NCBI RefSeq assembly: GCF_010470665.1
Contig: NZ_VOPZ01000008.1
Coordinates: 161,880 to 225,879 of the forward strand
DNA: 64,000 nucleotides
Source: Desulfovibrio sp. JC022
GTDB lineage: Bacteria; Desulfobacterota; Desulfovibrionia; Desulfovibrionales; Desulfovibrionaceae
Direction of reading: 5' to 3'
Both the position numbers and the translations under genes were made by a program. The notes beneath the pieces were generated by a model. It did no database searches. It saw only the letters and a list, made by a program, of their open reading frames with translations, and was not told where the DNA came from. Below, piece by piece: positions 8,270 to 17,610 of this stretch (its first letter is position 1; each line of letters opens with the position of its first letter).

Positions 8270-11200
8270 TCATCCGCTTATCCTGCGAACACAAATCCCC
8301 AACAAAGCGACGAAAAACAATCCGCAAAGCTCCATAGACATTCCACCCTGTGGGTTCATTACACATCCGGTACTGCCACCGGAAGATCCGCTTGATCCAC
8401 CAGATGAAACCGTTCCGGGAACCACAGGATCAAGAATCACACCGGGTGTGTCATCAAGATCGTAGTCGCCGTTATCTTTCACTGAATAATTAATTGTGTA
8501 AGTCCGCGCGCCCACGAGGATCGTCTTCGGGTCAATATACTGCCCGCTGTTGCCTTCATCGGTGATCCAGAAATAACCTTCTTCAGAAGGATTCTTGCCG
8601 GAGCTGTAGGTAAAGCTCTTGGATTCTTTATTGGGAAAAAGTTTGAAAAGAGCGACTTCTTCAGCCTTGCGCTCACCAAGGCTTGAGCTGTTGAAACAGA
8701 AATACGCGACTTTCCCGGCTGTTACTGAGGCTGTAAATTCATAGACATTTGCCCCGAGCATAGAGTTCATGCCCGGTGTCTGGTGCTCATCCTTGATTTC
8801 CGCTGCGGTCTTCACCTTTTTAGTTACCGAAGTCACGATTGCTCTGGTGCCTGTGGGCTGTGTTGTAACAGGGCTTACAGTTTTGTCTGCGCATATATCA
8901 GGACCGCTAATATTGCTCGTTTTAAAAAGGTATGCAGCTCTATGTCTTCCATACTTCAAAAAATCGGGGACAGCTAAATCTCCCCCTGCAACACAATAAT
9001 CTCCTTGAATGGCTACAGCGCAATCAACTTTAGATCCCGGCTCGGTCTCTACATCTGAAATCCTTTTGACTATACCCCAAGTACCTATATCAGATTGACT
9101 TTTGGAAAACAGATAAGCTCCATTACCTGATCCAATAAGAGCAAGATCTCCTGAAAGAGAAACATCGTGACCAAATTCGTCATCTGCATAGGAATAAAGA
9201 GTTCCATCATTCAACACGGGCTTAAACTTTTTCACTATTCCCCATTGATCCGCCCCTCCTTTATCTTTGGAATAAACATAGGCAGCACCCTCAACTGTAT
9301 AACCTCGAGAGCCAACCAAAAGCAGATCTCCTGAAGTAGAAAGACTATAACCGAAGCGTAAATTTTTCGTAGTATCACTACTACCGTCGTCATTTTGAGC
9401 ATGAATCTTTCTTTCTGTTTTCCAATCCTTGTCTATCTCTGCATCTCTGGAGTAAATATATACACATCCGGCCCTTATCTTCTCCCAGCCTATTCTTTTA
9501 CCTGAGGCACCTACGATAATTTTCCTATCGACTATAGCTAATGATTCTGCAAACCTCAGGCTGTCCTGAGCCTCCAAGAGGCCATCCTCATTCTGCGGCA
9601 TTAATGTTTGATGATGCTTCCATTGCCCTTGATTCTCCTGATCAGGTAAATAGACCTCAGCTCTTCCCGAATTTTCACGTCCTGCATAATCATGACTGCT
9701 TTGACCTATAACCATAAGATCGTCACAAAGGACTACACTGTTACCGAATTCTCCACCATGCTCCGATAACTGTGGAACAATCTTCTGAACAAATCCCCAA
9801 TTATTATTGCCCCCAATATTCCTCCCAAATACATACGCGGCCCCAGCACGCCTATCCAAATCAGAGTTAAGTCCCTTAGCAGTTATGACCAAATAATTAT
9901 TTGATATAGCAACAGCACTGCCCAAAGACATCTCCCAAGGATTACTCTCTTCCGAAGCTAAAACAATTCTCTTCAGGAATCCCCATTTTCCCGTTCCGCC
10001 TCTATCCTTTAAATAAAGGTATACGGCTCCGGCTCTTGGGACAGCTCCTGAATCCTCAAATGGAGCGCAGATTGCTAACGTATCATTATTAATTGCAATC
10101 CTTTCCCCAAACTGAGAATCAGCCGCCAAAGCTGAATTAGATTGTATTTTTTGAATCAACTCTACCGGGGGAGAAGCCACAGAAACGACAGGACTTGCGA
10201 TCAATCCTAAAAGCAACAAAGAAAAAGCCATCTCTTTTAGGGCACGTTTTCTGCCTACTCCACGTACAATGATCCCCAGCAAACCGACCACAAACAGCAT
10301 GCAAAGCTCCACAGAGAATCCCGCCTGCGGATTCAGCACACACCCGGTACCGCCCGATCCACCGGAAGTCCCCGGAACGACCGGGTCGTTAATCACCCCC
10401 GGGGTATCATCGAGATCGTAGTCACCGTTATCTTTTACGGAGTAGTTAACCGTGTAAGTCCGCGCGCCCTCAAGAATCATCTTCGGGTCGATATACTGCC
10501 CGCTGTTGCCTTCATCGGTTATCCAGAAGTAACCTTCTTCCGAAGGATTCTTACCGGAACTGTAGGTAAAGCTCTTGGATTCCTTATCCGGGAAGAGCTT
10601 GAAGAGGGAAACATCCCCTGCTGCGCGCTCACCGAGACTGGAACTGTTAAAACAAAAGTAGGCTACTTTCCCGGCAGTAACGGTGGCGGTAAATTCATAG
10701 ACATTAGCACCGAGCATGGAATTCATACCCGGGGTCTGGTGCTCTTTTTTGACCTCTGCTGTTGTCTTCACTTGTTTTGCAACCGAAGTCACGGTCGCAC
10801 TGGTACCTGAAGGCTGTGTTGCTGTAGGGCTGACTGTTTTGTCAGTGCAGCTGTCAGGGCTGACTATGTTGGAAGCTTTAAAAATATATGCCGCTCCGGC
10901 ATTATTGAAAGTCTCTTCTGTTTTGGATTTTGTGCTGACGACACTGTAATCTCCGTGGATGGATACAGCTGTAGCCAGCTTGGAATCCGGCTCAGTCTCG
11001 CTATCGTTTATAATTTTTACAATTCCCCAAGAGCCGACATCGGATTGACTTTTTGAGAACAGGTATGCTCCGCGATCTGAAGCCACTAAGGCCAGATCTC
11101 CGGAAATAGACAATTCCTTACCAAAAAAGGAACCTTCATAAGTATACTGAGTTCCGTCCCCGCGCACTGCGGTCAGTTTCTTTACTATGCCCCATTGATC

Positions 11201-12211
11201 AGCCCCGTTCTTATCCTTGGAAAAGATATAGGCAGACCCTACATAGTTATCACTGCCTACGGGCGTACGCGCTGCCCCTACGAGGAGAAGATCAGCGGAA
11301 AAATCAACATCGTACCCGAAATACATTCCCGCCAGAACATCAGATTCGCCATTATCCTTTCGAGCTGTAAGTTTCTTGACAATCCCCCATCCGCCAGCAC
11401 CGACATTCCTGCTAAAAACATAAACCGCCCCGGCCTCGACCTTTCCGCCAGCTTCCTTGCCCCGGCCGCCGACAGCAATCAAATCTCCCGAAACGTCAAC
11501 AGAAGAACCGAACTGCAAGGAAGCTTCCCTTTCTACGACCCCATTTTCATCTTGGGCAACAAGTGTCTTGTCGAGCTTCCATTGTCCGGGATTATCCGGG
11601 TCAGGCTCATAAACATAGGCACTTCCCACATCCGCTATTGTGGCAACCTCCAATAATCTACAGCCAATAACTATTGTATCTCCACAAACAGCAACGCTGT
11701 TCCCGAACTGACCCCAACTGGCAGGAGTCACAGGATTGATAACCTGCATAAGTCCCCATTCATCGTCACCACCCTTATTCCTGCCGAGAATATAAACTCT
11801 TCCTGCATTGGTGGTGCCGTCATAATCTTCAGCCATGGCGGAGATAATCAGATAGTTACCGGATAAAGCCATAGCCATGCCGAAATTGGTACTCGCTTCC
11901 GTAATCCCGAGATCAGCAGCTGTGATTTTCTTGAAAAATCCCCAAGTACCTGCTCCCCCGGAATCCTTGTAATAAATATAAACAGCACCTCTGGCAGTCT
12001 CCCCGGCAATATCTTCGCCTATAGCCGAAACGACAAGAGTGTCATTGCTAATAACGGACATACGCCCATAGTTGGCATTAGCTTTGAGCGACCCCGGATC
12101 GTGATCAGCGGCAGTAATCTTTTTAAGCAATTCCACCGAAGGGGCTGCAGGGCAAAAGGCGGGACACAAAATCACCCCCAAAAAAATCAGGGAAAGAATC
12201 AGCTTTTTCAC
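8270..12211 (-). CDS. Secreted double beta-propeller protein, in-frame fusion of two units
   Basis: Predicted exported protein of 1313 residues from GTG 12211. CAGGAG lies 7 bases upstream and the start leads straight into a signal peptide (KKLILSLIFLGVILCPAFC). It consists of two homologous units. Each has a signal peptide, FG-GAP-like propeller blades (repeats of FG..VA..GD..VG....GAAYVFSK type), a choice-of-anchor-U-like domain (NGDYDLDDTPGVI) and a Gly/Ser linker. Each unit then ends in a C-terminal anchor with TGC-NPQ, a hydrophobic helix and Arg/Lys, resembling JDVT-CTERM sorting signals. The first unit's anchor runs in frame into the second unit's signal peptide at about 10231, with no stop codon. 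Function is unknown; surface display is likely. Confidence 0.75.
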   Translation of the reverse strand: MKKLILSLIFLGVILCPAFCPAAPSVELLKKITAADHDPGSLKANANYGRMSVISNDTLVVSAIGEDIAGETARGAVYIYYKDSGGAGTWGFFKKITAADLGITEASTNFGMAMALSGNYLIISAMAEDYDGTTNAGRVYILGRNKGGDDEWGLMQVINPVTPASWGQFGNSVAVCGDTIVIGCRLLEVATIADVGSAYVYEPDPDNPGQWKLDKTLVAQDENGVVEREASLQFGSSVDVSGDLIAVGGRGKEAGGKVEAGAVYVFSRNVGAGGWGIVKKLTARKDNGESDVLAGMYFGYDVDFSADLLLVGAARTPVGSDNYVGSAYIFSKDKNGADQWGIVKKLTAVRGDGTQYTYEGSFFGKELSISGDLALVASDRGAYLFSKSQSDVGSWGIVKIINDSETEPDSKLATAVSIHGDYSVVSTKSKTEETFNNAGAAYIFKASNIVSPDSCTDKTVSPTATQPSGTSATVTSVAKQVKTTAEVKKEHQTPGMNSMLGANVYEFTATVTAGKVAYFCFNSSSLGERAAGDVSLFKLFPDKESKSFTYSSGKNPSEEGYFWITDEGNSGQYIDPKMILEGARTYTVNYSVKDNGDYDLDDTPGVINDPVVPGTSGGSGGTGCVLNPQAGFSVELCMLFVVGLLGIIVRGVGRKRALKEMAFSLLLLGLIASPVVSVASPPVELIQKIQSNSALAADSQFGERIAINNDTLAICAPFEDSGAVPRAGAVYLYLKDRGGTGKWGFLKRIVLASEESNPWEMSLGSAVAISNNYLVITAKGLNSDLDRRAGAAYVFGRNIGGNNNWGFVQKIVPQLSEHGGEFGNSVVLCDDLMVIGQSSHDYAGRENSGRAEVYLPDQENQGQWKHHQTLMPQNEDGLLEAQDSLRFAESLAIVDRKIIVGASGKRIGWEKIRAGCVYIYSRDAEIDKDWKTERKIHAQNDDGSSDTTKNLRFGYSLSTSGDLLLVGSRGYTVEGAAYVYSKDKGGADQWGIVKKFKPVLNDGTLYSYADDEFGHDVSLSGDLALIGSGNGAYLFSKSQSDIGTWGIVKRISDVETEPGSKVDCAVAIQGDYCVAGGDLAVPDFLKYGRHRAAYLFKTSNISGPDICADKTVSPVTTQPTGTRAIVTSVTKKVKTAAEIKDEHQTPGMNSMLGANVYEFTASVTAGKVAYFCFNSSSLGERKAEEVALFKLFPNKESKSFTYSSGKNPSEEGYFWITDEGNSGQYIDPKTILVGARTYTINYSVKDNGDYDLDDTPGVILDPVVPGTVSSGGSSGSSGGSTGCVMNPQGGMSMELCGLFFVALLGICVRRISG

Positions 12212-12386
12212 AACGGGACTCCTGACAGACAAATTTAAACTTTGGTAAACAGACCTGTTCGAAAACAGCCTCCGCACTTAAAACTACAATTTTACCAAAT
12301 CCTTCAGGCTTGTAATTTGTCAAAAGATTTCCACGTGAATTCCCGTGAAAAAACAAATAAACGGCTTATTTATCAATACCTTATCT

Positions 12387-12430
12387 AAAAACGCACAAAG
12401 CCCCTGAAGCAGAACTTCAGGGGCTTTGTG
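12387..12430 (-). terminator. Terminator of the EF-hand gene
   Basis: A 16-bp perfect stem (12394-12409 with 12415-12430) has a 5-base loop, followed on the minus strand by CGTTTTTAG. Confidence 0.8.
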
Positions 12431-12459
12431 GATCAGATCATTAAGAATTATTAATCAGC

Positions 12460-13230
12460 TTAATATTGGAATTTTACCGAAGATTGAGAGGCGGCAGCAA
12501 AAAATTCCGAAGCCTGATTCTGGTAGGCACGAATTCCCGCCATGTGTCTTGCAGAAGGACCTTGCTGCTGTTCTTTCTGTTCAGATTCATCAGTTTTTTC
12601 AGCGTTGATCCCAGCCAGCTTTTCGGCCTGCAGTTCTTCTTCCTCAGAAACAACTCCGTCTTTATTCAGATCCTTTTCTTCTTCATCTTCTTCCTTGCGG
12701 AAAAAATTCTTTTCGAACTCAGACAAAGCCTCGGAGAATAAACTTCCATCCCCCTGCTCCTCTGGCTGTTGCTCTTCACCTACTACAGAGTCTATGTCAG
12801 CCTGCGAGACTTTCCCGTCTCCGTCTGAATCAAGCATGTTGAATGTATCTTCATCCAGACCGCTCTCTTCAAAGCCGACCATCTGCTGAGCTGCAGGATT
12901 AGGGGCCTTGGCGGCAACTTCTTCCGCCTGCTGCATCTGGACATCCAGCTTGCCAAGCTCACCTTTTTCCTTTTGCAGCTTATCAAGAACAGCCTGAACT
13001 TCAGAAGGAGAAACCTGACCATTGCCATCAGCATCAAGCTTGGAGAACTTCTCCTTGGTCAGCCCTGACTCATCAAAGCTAAGGACGCCATTGCTATCCT
13101 TATCTTTGGAAATCATTAAGGAATCAAGAAAATCACCCTGCTGTCTTTGCTCTGAAATTCTTGATTCATCGGGAGCGTAGCCCGCACTCAGCTGCGAACT
13201 TTCAGGACCGTCAATTCCTGAAATACTCAT
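12460..13230 (-). CDS. EF-hand calcium-binding protein
   Basis: Acidic 256-residue protein with no signal peptide. Four EF-hand loops are visible: DKDSNGVLSFDE (residues 43-54), DADGNGQVSPSE (66-77), DSDGDGKVSQAD (134-145) and DLNKDGVVSEEE (187-198). They have the usual D-x-D-x-N/D-G spacing; the fourth has N at the third position. The linkers are rich in Gln and Glu. It could act as a calcium sensor or buffer. It lies upstream of the propeller gene on the same strand but has its own terminator, so it is probably a separate transcript. No partner can be named. Confidence 0.8.
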   Translation of the reverse strand: MSISGIDGPESSQLSAGYAPDESRISEQRQQGDFLDSLMISKDKDSNGVLSFDESGLTKEKFSKLDADGNGQVSPSEVQAVLDKLQKEKGELGKLDVQMQQAEEVAAKAPNPAAQQMVGFEESGLDEDTFNMLDSDGDGKVSQADIDSVVGEEQQPEEQGDGSLFSEALSEFEKNFFRKEEDEEEKDLNKDGVVSEEEELQAEKLAGINAEKTDESEQKEQQQGPSARHMAGIRAYQNQASEFFAAASQSSVKFQY

Positions 13231-13397
13231 CTAAATACTCCTGGTTAATCCGCACTTAACGGACGGTAATAATTGCCTGACAGAAAACATTAAGAAAACT
13301 AAAGCAATTATCATTCCAGCACTCAGAACCATAACCAGCACCAATCGCAGAGTTTTTCAGGAACAACGTCAGTACTTCCTTCTCAATACATTAGAAA

Positions 13398-13410
13398 CCT
13401 GTAGTACAGG
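13398..13410. promoter_or_regulatory. Palindrome upstream of the PfpI gene
   Basis: CCTGTA-G-TACAGG, a 6-bp inverted repeat with a 1-base centre, lies 70 bases before the PfpI start. It contains CTGT and ACAG, but they are 3 bases apart and not the 8 of a classical SOS box, so LexA is not supported. It is a candidate operator only. Confidence 0.35.
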
Positions 13411-13479
13411 GATGCTACCCCCTCCGTTGTGTCGTTTGTTAATCTGCTCCAATCAACACAACAAAACAGGAGACAGACA

Positions 13480-14037
13480 ATGGCTAAAAAAATTCTGATG
13501 ATCGTTGGCGACTTTGTGGAAGACTACGAAGTGATGGTTCCCTTTCAGGCCCTGCAAGCCATGGGCTTTAATGTAGATGCTGTCTGCCCGGAAAAGAAAG
13601 CCGGAGAACAGGTCGCCACGGCAGTGCATGACTTTGAAGCCCAGCAGACCTATCTTGAACGGCCCGGACACAACTTCACTCTCAATGCCGACTTTGACAG
13701 CGTGAATACAGGGGATTATGCTGCTTTGGTGATTCCCGGCGGCAGAGCTCCGGAATACCTGCGCCTTAACGAAAAAGTGCTCGATATGGTTCGAGATTTT
13801 TCCGACCGCCCCATTGCAGCAGTCTGTCACGGACCACAGCTCCTTGTTGCAACCGGAATACTCAAAGGTAAAAAAGTATCCGCCTACCCGGCCTGCGCTC
13901 CCGAAGTGCGTCTCGCCGGAGGGGAGTATGTTGAAATTGGACTTGATGATGCCATTTGCGATGGCAATCTCATAACCGCTCCCGCATGGCCGGCCCACCC
14001 TAAATGGCTGCGCCTGCTGGTTGACCGGATCGGTTAA
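13480..14037 (+). CDS. PfpI/DJ-1 family protein
   Basis: Cytoplasmic 185-residue protein of the DJ-1/PfpI superfamily, whose members are protein or nucleotide deglycases or stress proteases. The nucleophile elbow [10 protein letters not shown] places the catalytic Cys at residue 116 with His 117, and the conserved acidic residue lies in DFVEDYE near residue 14. ATG 13480 is preferred to an upstream in-frame ATG (13429) because AACAGGAGAC precedes it and the family starts with KKILMIVGD. Stress-linked detoxification is the likely role; the exact substrate is not predictable. Confidence 0.88.
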   Translation: MAKKILMIVGDFVEDYEVMVPFQALQAMGFNVDAVCPEKKAGEQVATAVHDFEAQQTYLERPGHNFTLNADFDSVNTGDYAALVIPGGRAPEYLRLNEKVLDMVRDFSDRPIAAVCHGPQLLVATGILKGKKVSAYPACAPEVRLAGGEYVEIGLDDAICDGNLITAPAWPAHPKWLRLLVDRIG

Positions 14038-14095
14038 TCCCTTCATCCAAGCGATGCACAAAAGGGGGGAGCAAACGAACACAAGAGGTAGAGCA

Positions 14096-14362
14096 ATGTG
14101 CGAATTATATGCTTCCACCCCGCCGCCTGAATATGAACAAGTAACCAAATCCATAAGAATTAACGGTGCAGTGACCAGCATTCGGCTGGAGCAACGATTC
14201 TGGAATATATTAGATGAACTTGCAGTAGAAGAAGAAACCAGTACCGGTAAATTCATTTCATCACTTCACAACGAAGCGTACAGCCTGAACGGAGAGATCT
14301 CCAACTTCGCGTCCCTGCTACGGGTTGCTTGCACAACATATCTAGTCAACAAAGCTGCATAA
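14096..14362 (+). CDS. Ribbon-helix-helix domain protein
   Basis: 88-residue protein with the pattern of the RHH_4 family: a short beta strand (KSIRINGAVTSIRLE), then two helices starting FWNILDELA and TGKFISSLHNEA. Such proteins bind DNA as dimers. The start at ATG 14096 has AAGAGGTAGAG upstream. It follows the PfpI gene by 58 bases and ends at a strong terminator, so the two are probably co-transcribed. Its target is unknown. Confidence 0.78.
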   Translation: MCELYASTPPPEYEQVTKSIRINGAVTSIRLEQRFWNILDELAVEEETSTGKFISSLHNEAYSLNGEISNFASLLRVACTTYLVNKAA

Positions 14363-14380
14363 TAGCCCTTCATAACAATG

Positions 14381-14419
14381 AAAAAGCCCGCTTGAAGATT
14401 ACTTCAAGCGGGCTTTTTT
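14381..14419 (+). terminator. Intrinsic terminator after the RHH gene
   Basis: A 17-bp stem (14381-14397 with 14402-14418), loop ATTA and a run of T. The A-run on the other side makes it potentially bidirectional. Confidence 0.92.
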
Positions 14420-14429
14420 CGCATCCACA

Positions 14430-14456
14430 TTGACACGTTTTTTTAATCCGTATACA
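14430..14456 (+). promoter_or_regulatory. Putative promoter of the ABC importer operon
   Basis: TTGACA (14430-14435) and TATACA (14451-14456) with a 15-base spacer, 68 bases before the first gene. The boxes are good but the spacer is short. Confidence 0.42.
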
Positions 14457-14523
14457 CCAAACACATATCGAAACATAATAATACCGCAACAACCGCTGAC
14501 CAAACCGTAAACTTGAGGTAGCT

Positions 14524-15633
14524 ATGAACAAGTTCTTCTCCGCTCTATTGTCCCTGCTCATCACCCTCTGCATCTCACTGCCAGCCTTTGCAGGAACACG
14601 GGTTATCACCGATATGGCCGGAAGAACGGTAGAGATTCCAGATAAAGTGGACCGGGTGATCTGTTCCGGTCCCGGTTGCCTGCGCTACCTGACCTATATT
14701 CAAGGACAGGATATGATCGTCGGTGTGGACTCCATCGAACACCGCAAGACCAGATTCGACGCCCGCCCCTACGCTATCGCCAATCCGCAATTCAAAAAGA
14801 TGCCCCTGATCGGTGAATTCCGGGGACATGATAACCCGGAACTGATTCTCGGACTTGAGCCGCAGCCGCAGGTTATCTTCAAAACGTACAAAGATATGGG
14901 TTACGACCCGGACGAGCTTCAGGCCAAGACAGGTATCCCTGTCGTCTGTCTTTCATATGCCAGTCTGGCAGCCAAACGCGAGGCCATCTACAAATCTCTG
15001 CAACTCATGGGCGAAGTCATCGGCAAGCAGGAACGGGCCAAGGAAGTATGTGAGTTCATGGAAAGCAAGATTACTGACTTGAAGTCCAGAACCGCAGACA
15101 TCCCCAAAGACAAACGCAGAAATTGCTACGTGGGAGGTATTGCTAAGAAAGGACCGCACGGCTTCCAGTCAACCGAACCCGCCTATCCGCCCTTCCGTTT
15201 TGTGAATGCTTTAAACGTGGCCTGCCCGCCCAAGGGTAAAGGCAAGCCTTTGCAGCATGCCACTGTTTCCAAAGAACAGATTGTGGCCTGGAACCCGGAA
15301 ATCCTCTTTGTAGATATTTCCACCTCACAGCTGGGAGAAAATGCAGGAGCCATCCATGAAATCAAGACCGACCCGGCTTACCAGTCCCTTGATGCGGTAA
15401 CTTCAGACAAGGTTTACACTGTACTGCCCTACAACTGGTATTCCCGAAACTACGGCTCCATCATTGCAGATGCCTACTATGTAGGTAAGGTGCTCTACCC
15501 GGAAAGGTTCGAAGATATCGATCCTGCCGCTGAGGCTGACGATATCTACAACTTCATGGTTGGCGCGCCGGTTTTAGCGACCATGACCAAAGCCTTCAGC
15601 GTAAAAGGTTTTGAAAAGCTGGAGCTGAACTAG
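14524..15633 (+). CDS. Periplasmic binding protein of a FecBCD-type ABC importer
   Basis: A 369-residue exported protein with a signal peptide ending AFA and mature start GTRVITDMAGR. The two-lobed TroA/BtuF-like fold is indicated by VDRVICSGPG, PELILGLEPQ and WNPEILFVD segments. It delivers a metal chelate or free metal ion to the membrane permease. The substrate is not determined. The motifs are those of iron-siderophore or cobalamin binders, but the neighbouring FmdE gene and the His-rich ATPase tail suggest a metal other than iron as a possibility. The permease follows after 3 bases. Confidence 0.88.
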   Translation: MNKFFSALLSLLITLCISLPAFAGTRVITDMAGRTVEIPDKVDRVICSGPGCLRYLTYIQGQDMIVGVDSIEHRKTRFDARPYAIANPQFKKMPLIGEFRGHDNPELILGLEPQPQVIFKTYKDMGYDPDELQAKTGIPVVCLSYASLAAKREAIYKSLQLMGEVIGKQERAKEVCEFMESKITDLKSRTADIPKDKRRNCYVGGIAKKGPHGFQSTEPAYPPFRFVNALNVACPPKGKGKPLQHATVSKEQIVAWNPEILFVDISTSQLGENAGAIHEIKTDPAYQSLDAVTSDKVYTVLPYNWYSRNYGSIIADAYYVGKVLYPERFEDIDPAAEADDIYNFMVGAPVLATMTKAFSVKGFEKLELN

Positions 15634-15636
15634 GCC

Positions 15637-16704
15637 ATGCATTTTGACGACGGGCAGATACCCGCTGAATATTCACGGCATATCAGGCAGAAGACGTTCT
15701 TTATCGCCGCAGGGCTGCTGTTGGCCGGAGCCATGCTGGTTACCTCCATCGGCATGGGGCCGGTCTCTATCTCCGCCCCTGAAGCCCTGCTGACCCTGCT
15801 GGGAGATACTGTTTCCAAACGGTTCGACCTGATCATCTGGAACATCAGGCTTCCGCAAGCCCTGACAGCTCTTGCGGCCGGGGCCGGGCTATCCGTGGCC
15901 GGGGCAGTCATGCAGGCTATCCTGCGCAATCCGCTGGGTTCACCTTTTACGCTGGGCATTTCCCATGCTGCCGCCTTCGGGGCCGCTGTATCGGTCATGC
16001 TGCTGGACCTCGGCACCATGGCCAGCTCCAATGTAGGGGCGGTGACTATCAACTCCCCTTACCTGACCACCATGGTTGCCTTCGGATTCAGCCTCGTCGC
16101 CACCTTCGCTATTATCGCGATTTCGCGCACCCGGCGGGCCACGCCGGAGGTTATGGTCCTGACCGGGGTAGCCCTTGGCGCGCTTTTCACTGCGGGAACC
16201 ATGTTCCTGCAATATTTCGCCGATGATGTGCAGCTGGCGGCTATGGTCTTCTGGACCTTCGGGGACGTGGCCCGCGCAACATGGACCGAACTGGGAATAA
16301 TCAGCGCGGTGACAGTCATCGCCTACATCTGGTTCACCGCCAACCGCTGGAATTTCAATGCCATTGAAGCCGGAGACGAAACAGCCAAAGGGTTAGGCGT
16401 CAAAGTTGAAAGGGTCCGCTTAACCGGGATGCTGCTGGCCTCACTGGTTACGGCGGTCATTGTTTCATTTCTCGGCATTATCGGATTTGTGGGGCTGGTC
16501 TGTCCGCACATGGTCCGGCGCATAATCGGGGATGATTACCGCTTCCTGCTCCCGGCCTCCTGCATTGTAGGGGCAGTGTTGCTGCTTGCTGCGGACACTG
16601 CGGCGAGGCTCATGCTGGCACCCAACGTACTGCCCGTCTCGGTACTGACTGCGTTTCTCGGTGCCCCGGTTTTCATCTGGCTGATCATCAGGGGGAGCAA
16701 ATGA
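15637..16704 (+). CDS. FecCD-family ABC permease
   Basis: Inner-membrane permease of 355 residues with about ten hydrophobic helices. Conserved stretches are RLPQALTALAAGAGLSVAGAV near residue 70, the GVALGALFTAG region, and the cytoplasmic coupling motif GFVGLVCPHMVRRIIG near residue 285. It starts 3 bases after the binding-protein stop and overlaps the ATPase gene by 4 bases, so translation is coupled. It forms the homodimeric channel of the importer. Confidence 0.92.
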   Translation: MHFDDGQIPAEYSRHIRQKTFFIAAGLLLAGAMLVTSIGMGPVSISAPEALLTLLGDTVSKRFDLIIWNIRLPQALTALAAGAGLSVAGAVMQAILRNPLGSPFTLGISHAAAFGAAVSVMLLDLGTMASSNVGAVTINSPYLTTMVAFGFSLVATFAIIAISRTRRATPEVMVLTGVALGALFTAGTMFLQYFADDVQLAAMVFWTFGDVARATWTELGIISAVTVIAYIWFTANRWNFNAIEAGDETAKGLGVKVERVRLTGMLLASLVTAVIVSFLGIIGFVGLVCPHMVRRIIGDDYRFLLPASCIVGAVLLLAADTAARLMLAPNVLPVSVLTAFLGAPVFIWLIIRGSK

Positions 16705-17525
16705 ACATCAAGGTAAACGGTATAAATTTCAGCTACAACAACACCCCCGTTCTTGAAGGGGTCGATTTTCAAGTAGAGCAAGGCGAACTGCTGGCAATCC
16801 TCGGCCCCAACGGAGCAGGCAAAACAACCCTGCTCAAGTGCATGAACGCTATCCACAGGCCGGAAGGCGGATCGGTACTGGTCAAGGACAAGGATGTATT
16901 TAAGCTCGCTTCAGACGACATCGCCCGTTTGATAGGCTATGTGCCGCAACGGGTGGAGCCTGCCCGCTTAACAGTCTTTGATGCCGTGCTCATGGGCCGC
17001 AAACCGCACATCAAGTGGCGGGTCCGCGACCATGATATTTGTATTGTAGATGCGGCCCTGAAACGGCTTTCCCTGAACCATCTTTCCCTGCGCTACATCG
17101 ATCTGCTCAGCGGCGGGGAACTTCAAAAAGTCAGCATCGCCCGCGCCCTTGTGCAGGAACCGGAAGTGCTTTTGCTGGACGAACCGACCAGCTCCCTTGA
17201 TCTCAAAAACCAGCTGGAAATCCTGCGTACAGTCCGTGCAGTAGTCAAAGGACATAAAGTTTCAGCGATCATGACCATGCATGACCTGAACACGGCTCTG
17301 CGTTATGCGGACAAGTTCATCTTTCTCAAGAACGGCACGGTTTGCGGTTGCGGCGGTAAGGACTCTGTCAGCCCGGAAATAATCGAGCAGGTTTACGGCG
17401 TGGAAGTGGAAATCGAAATGCGCAAGGGCTGTCCGGTTATTCATCCAGTGGAAGACCTTGAAGCACTGGATTACGAGCACGAACACTCTCATGGGCACAT
17501 CCACACTCATCAGACTGCACAATAA
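16701..17525 (+). CDS. FecE-type ABC ATPase with His-rich tail
   Basis: ATP-hydrolysing subunit (274 residues) of the importer. Walker A GPNGAGKTT is at residues 35-43, the signature is LSGGE, and Walker B with D-loop is LLLDEPTSSLD. The last 20 residues are unusual for the family: alternating His with Glu/Ser/Gly (HEHSHGHIHTH), typical of nickel, zinc or cobalt handling proteins. This tail could sense or buffer the transported metal at the cytoplasmic face; that is inference. It overlaps the permease by 4 bases and is followed by a repeat element and fmdE. Confidence 0.92.
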   Translation: MNIKVNGINFSYNNTPVLEGVDFQVEQGELLAILGPNGAGKTTLLKCMNAIHRPEGGSVLVKDKDVFKLASDDIARLIGYVPQRVEPARLTVFDAVLMGRKPHIKWRVRDHDICIVDAALKRLSLNHLSLRYIDLLSGGELQKVSIARALVQEPEVLLLDEPTSSLDLKNQLEILRTVRAVVKGHKVSAIMTMHDLNTALRYADKFIFLKNGTVCGCGGKDSVSPEIIEQVYGVEVEIEMRKGCPVIHPVEDLEALDYEHEHSHGHIHTHQTAQ

Positions 17526-17528
17526 AAA

Positions 17529-17605
17529 TTAAAACTAATAAAAGGTTTTGGGATTCTTAAACCCTTTTGCAAAAGGGTTTAAGCCCTCGGAGAGCCGCCG
17601 GAGGC
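17529..17605. repeat. Dispersed intergenic element, copy 1
   Basis: Contains a perfect 28-bp palindrome at 17556-17583 (arm CTTAAACCCTTTTG) and ends with GCCGCCGGAGGC (17594-17605). That end supplies the ribosome binding site of fmdE, 5 bases before its ATG. 17529-17583 matches 40872-40927 almost base for base. Confidence 0.8.
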
Positions 17606-17610
17606 ATACA

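Noticed and set aside
8270..12277. Full-length start at 12277 for the propeller protein
   Set aside because: The first 22 codons have no ribosome binding site and precede a clear CAGGAG-N7-GTG plus signal peptide at 12211.
13398..13410. LexA/SOS box before the PfpI gene
   Set aside because: CTGT and ACAG are present but only 3 bases apart; the consensus needs 8.
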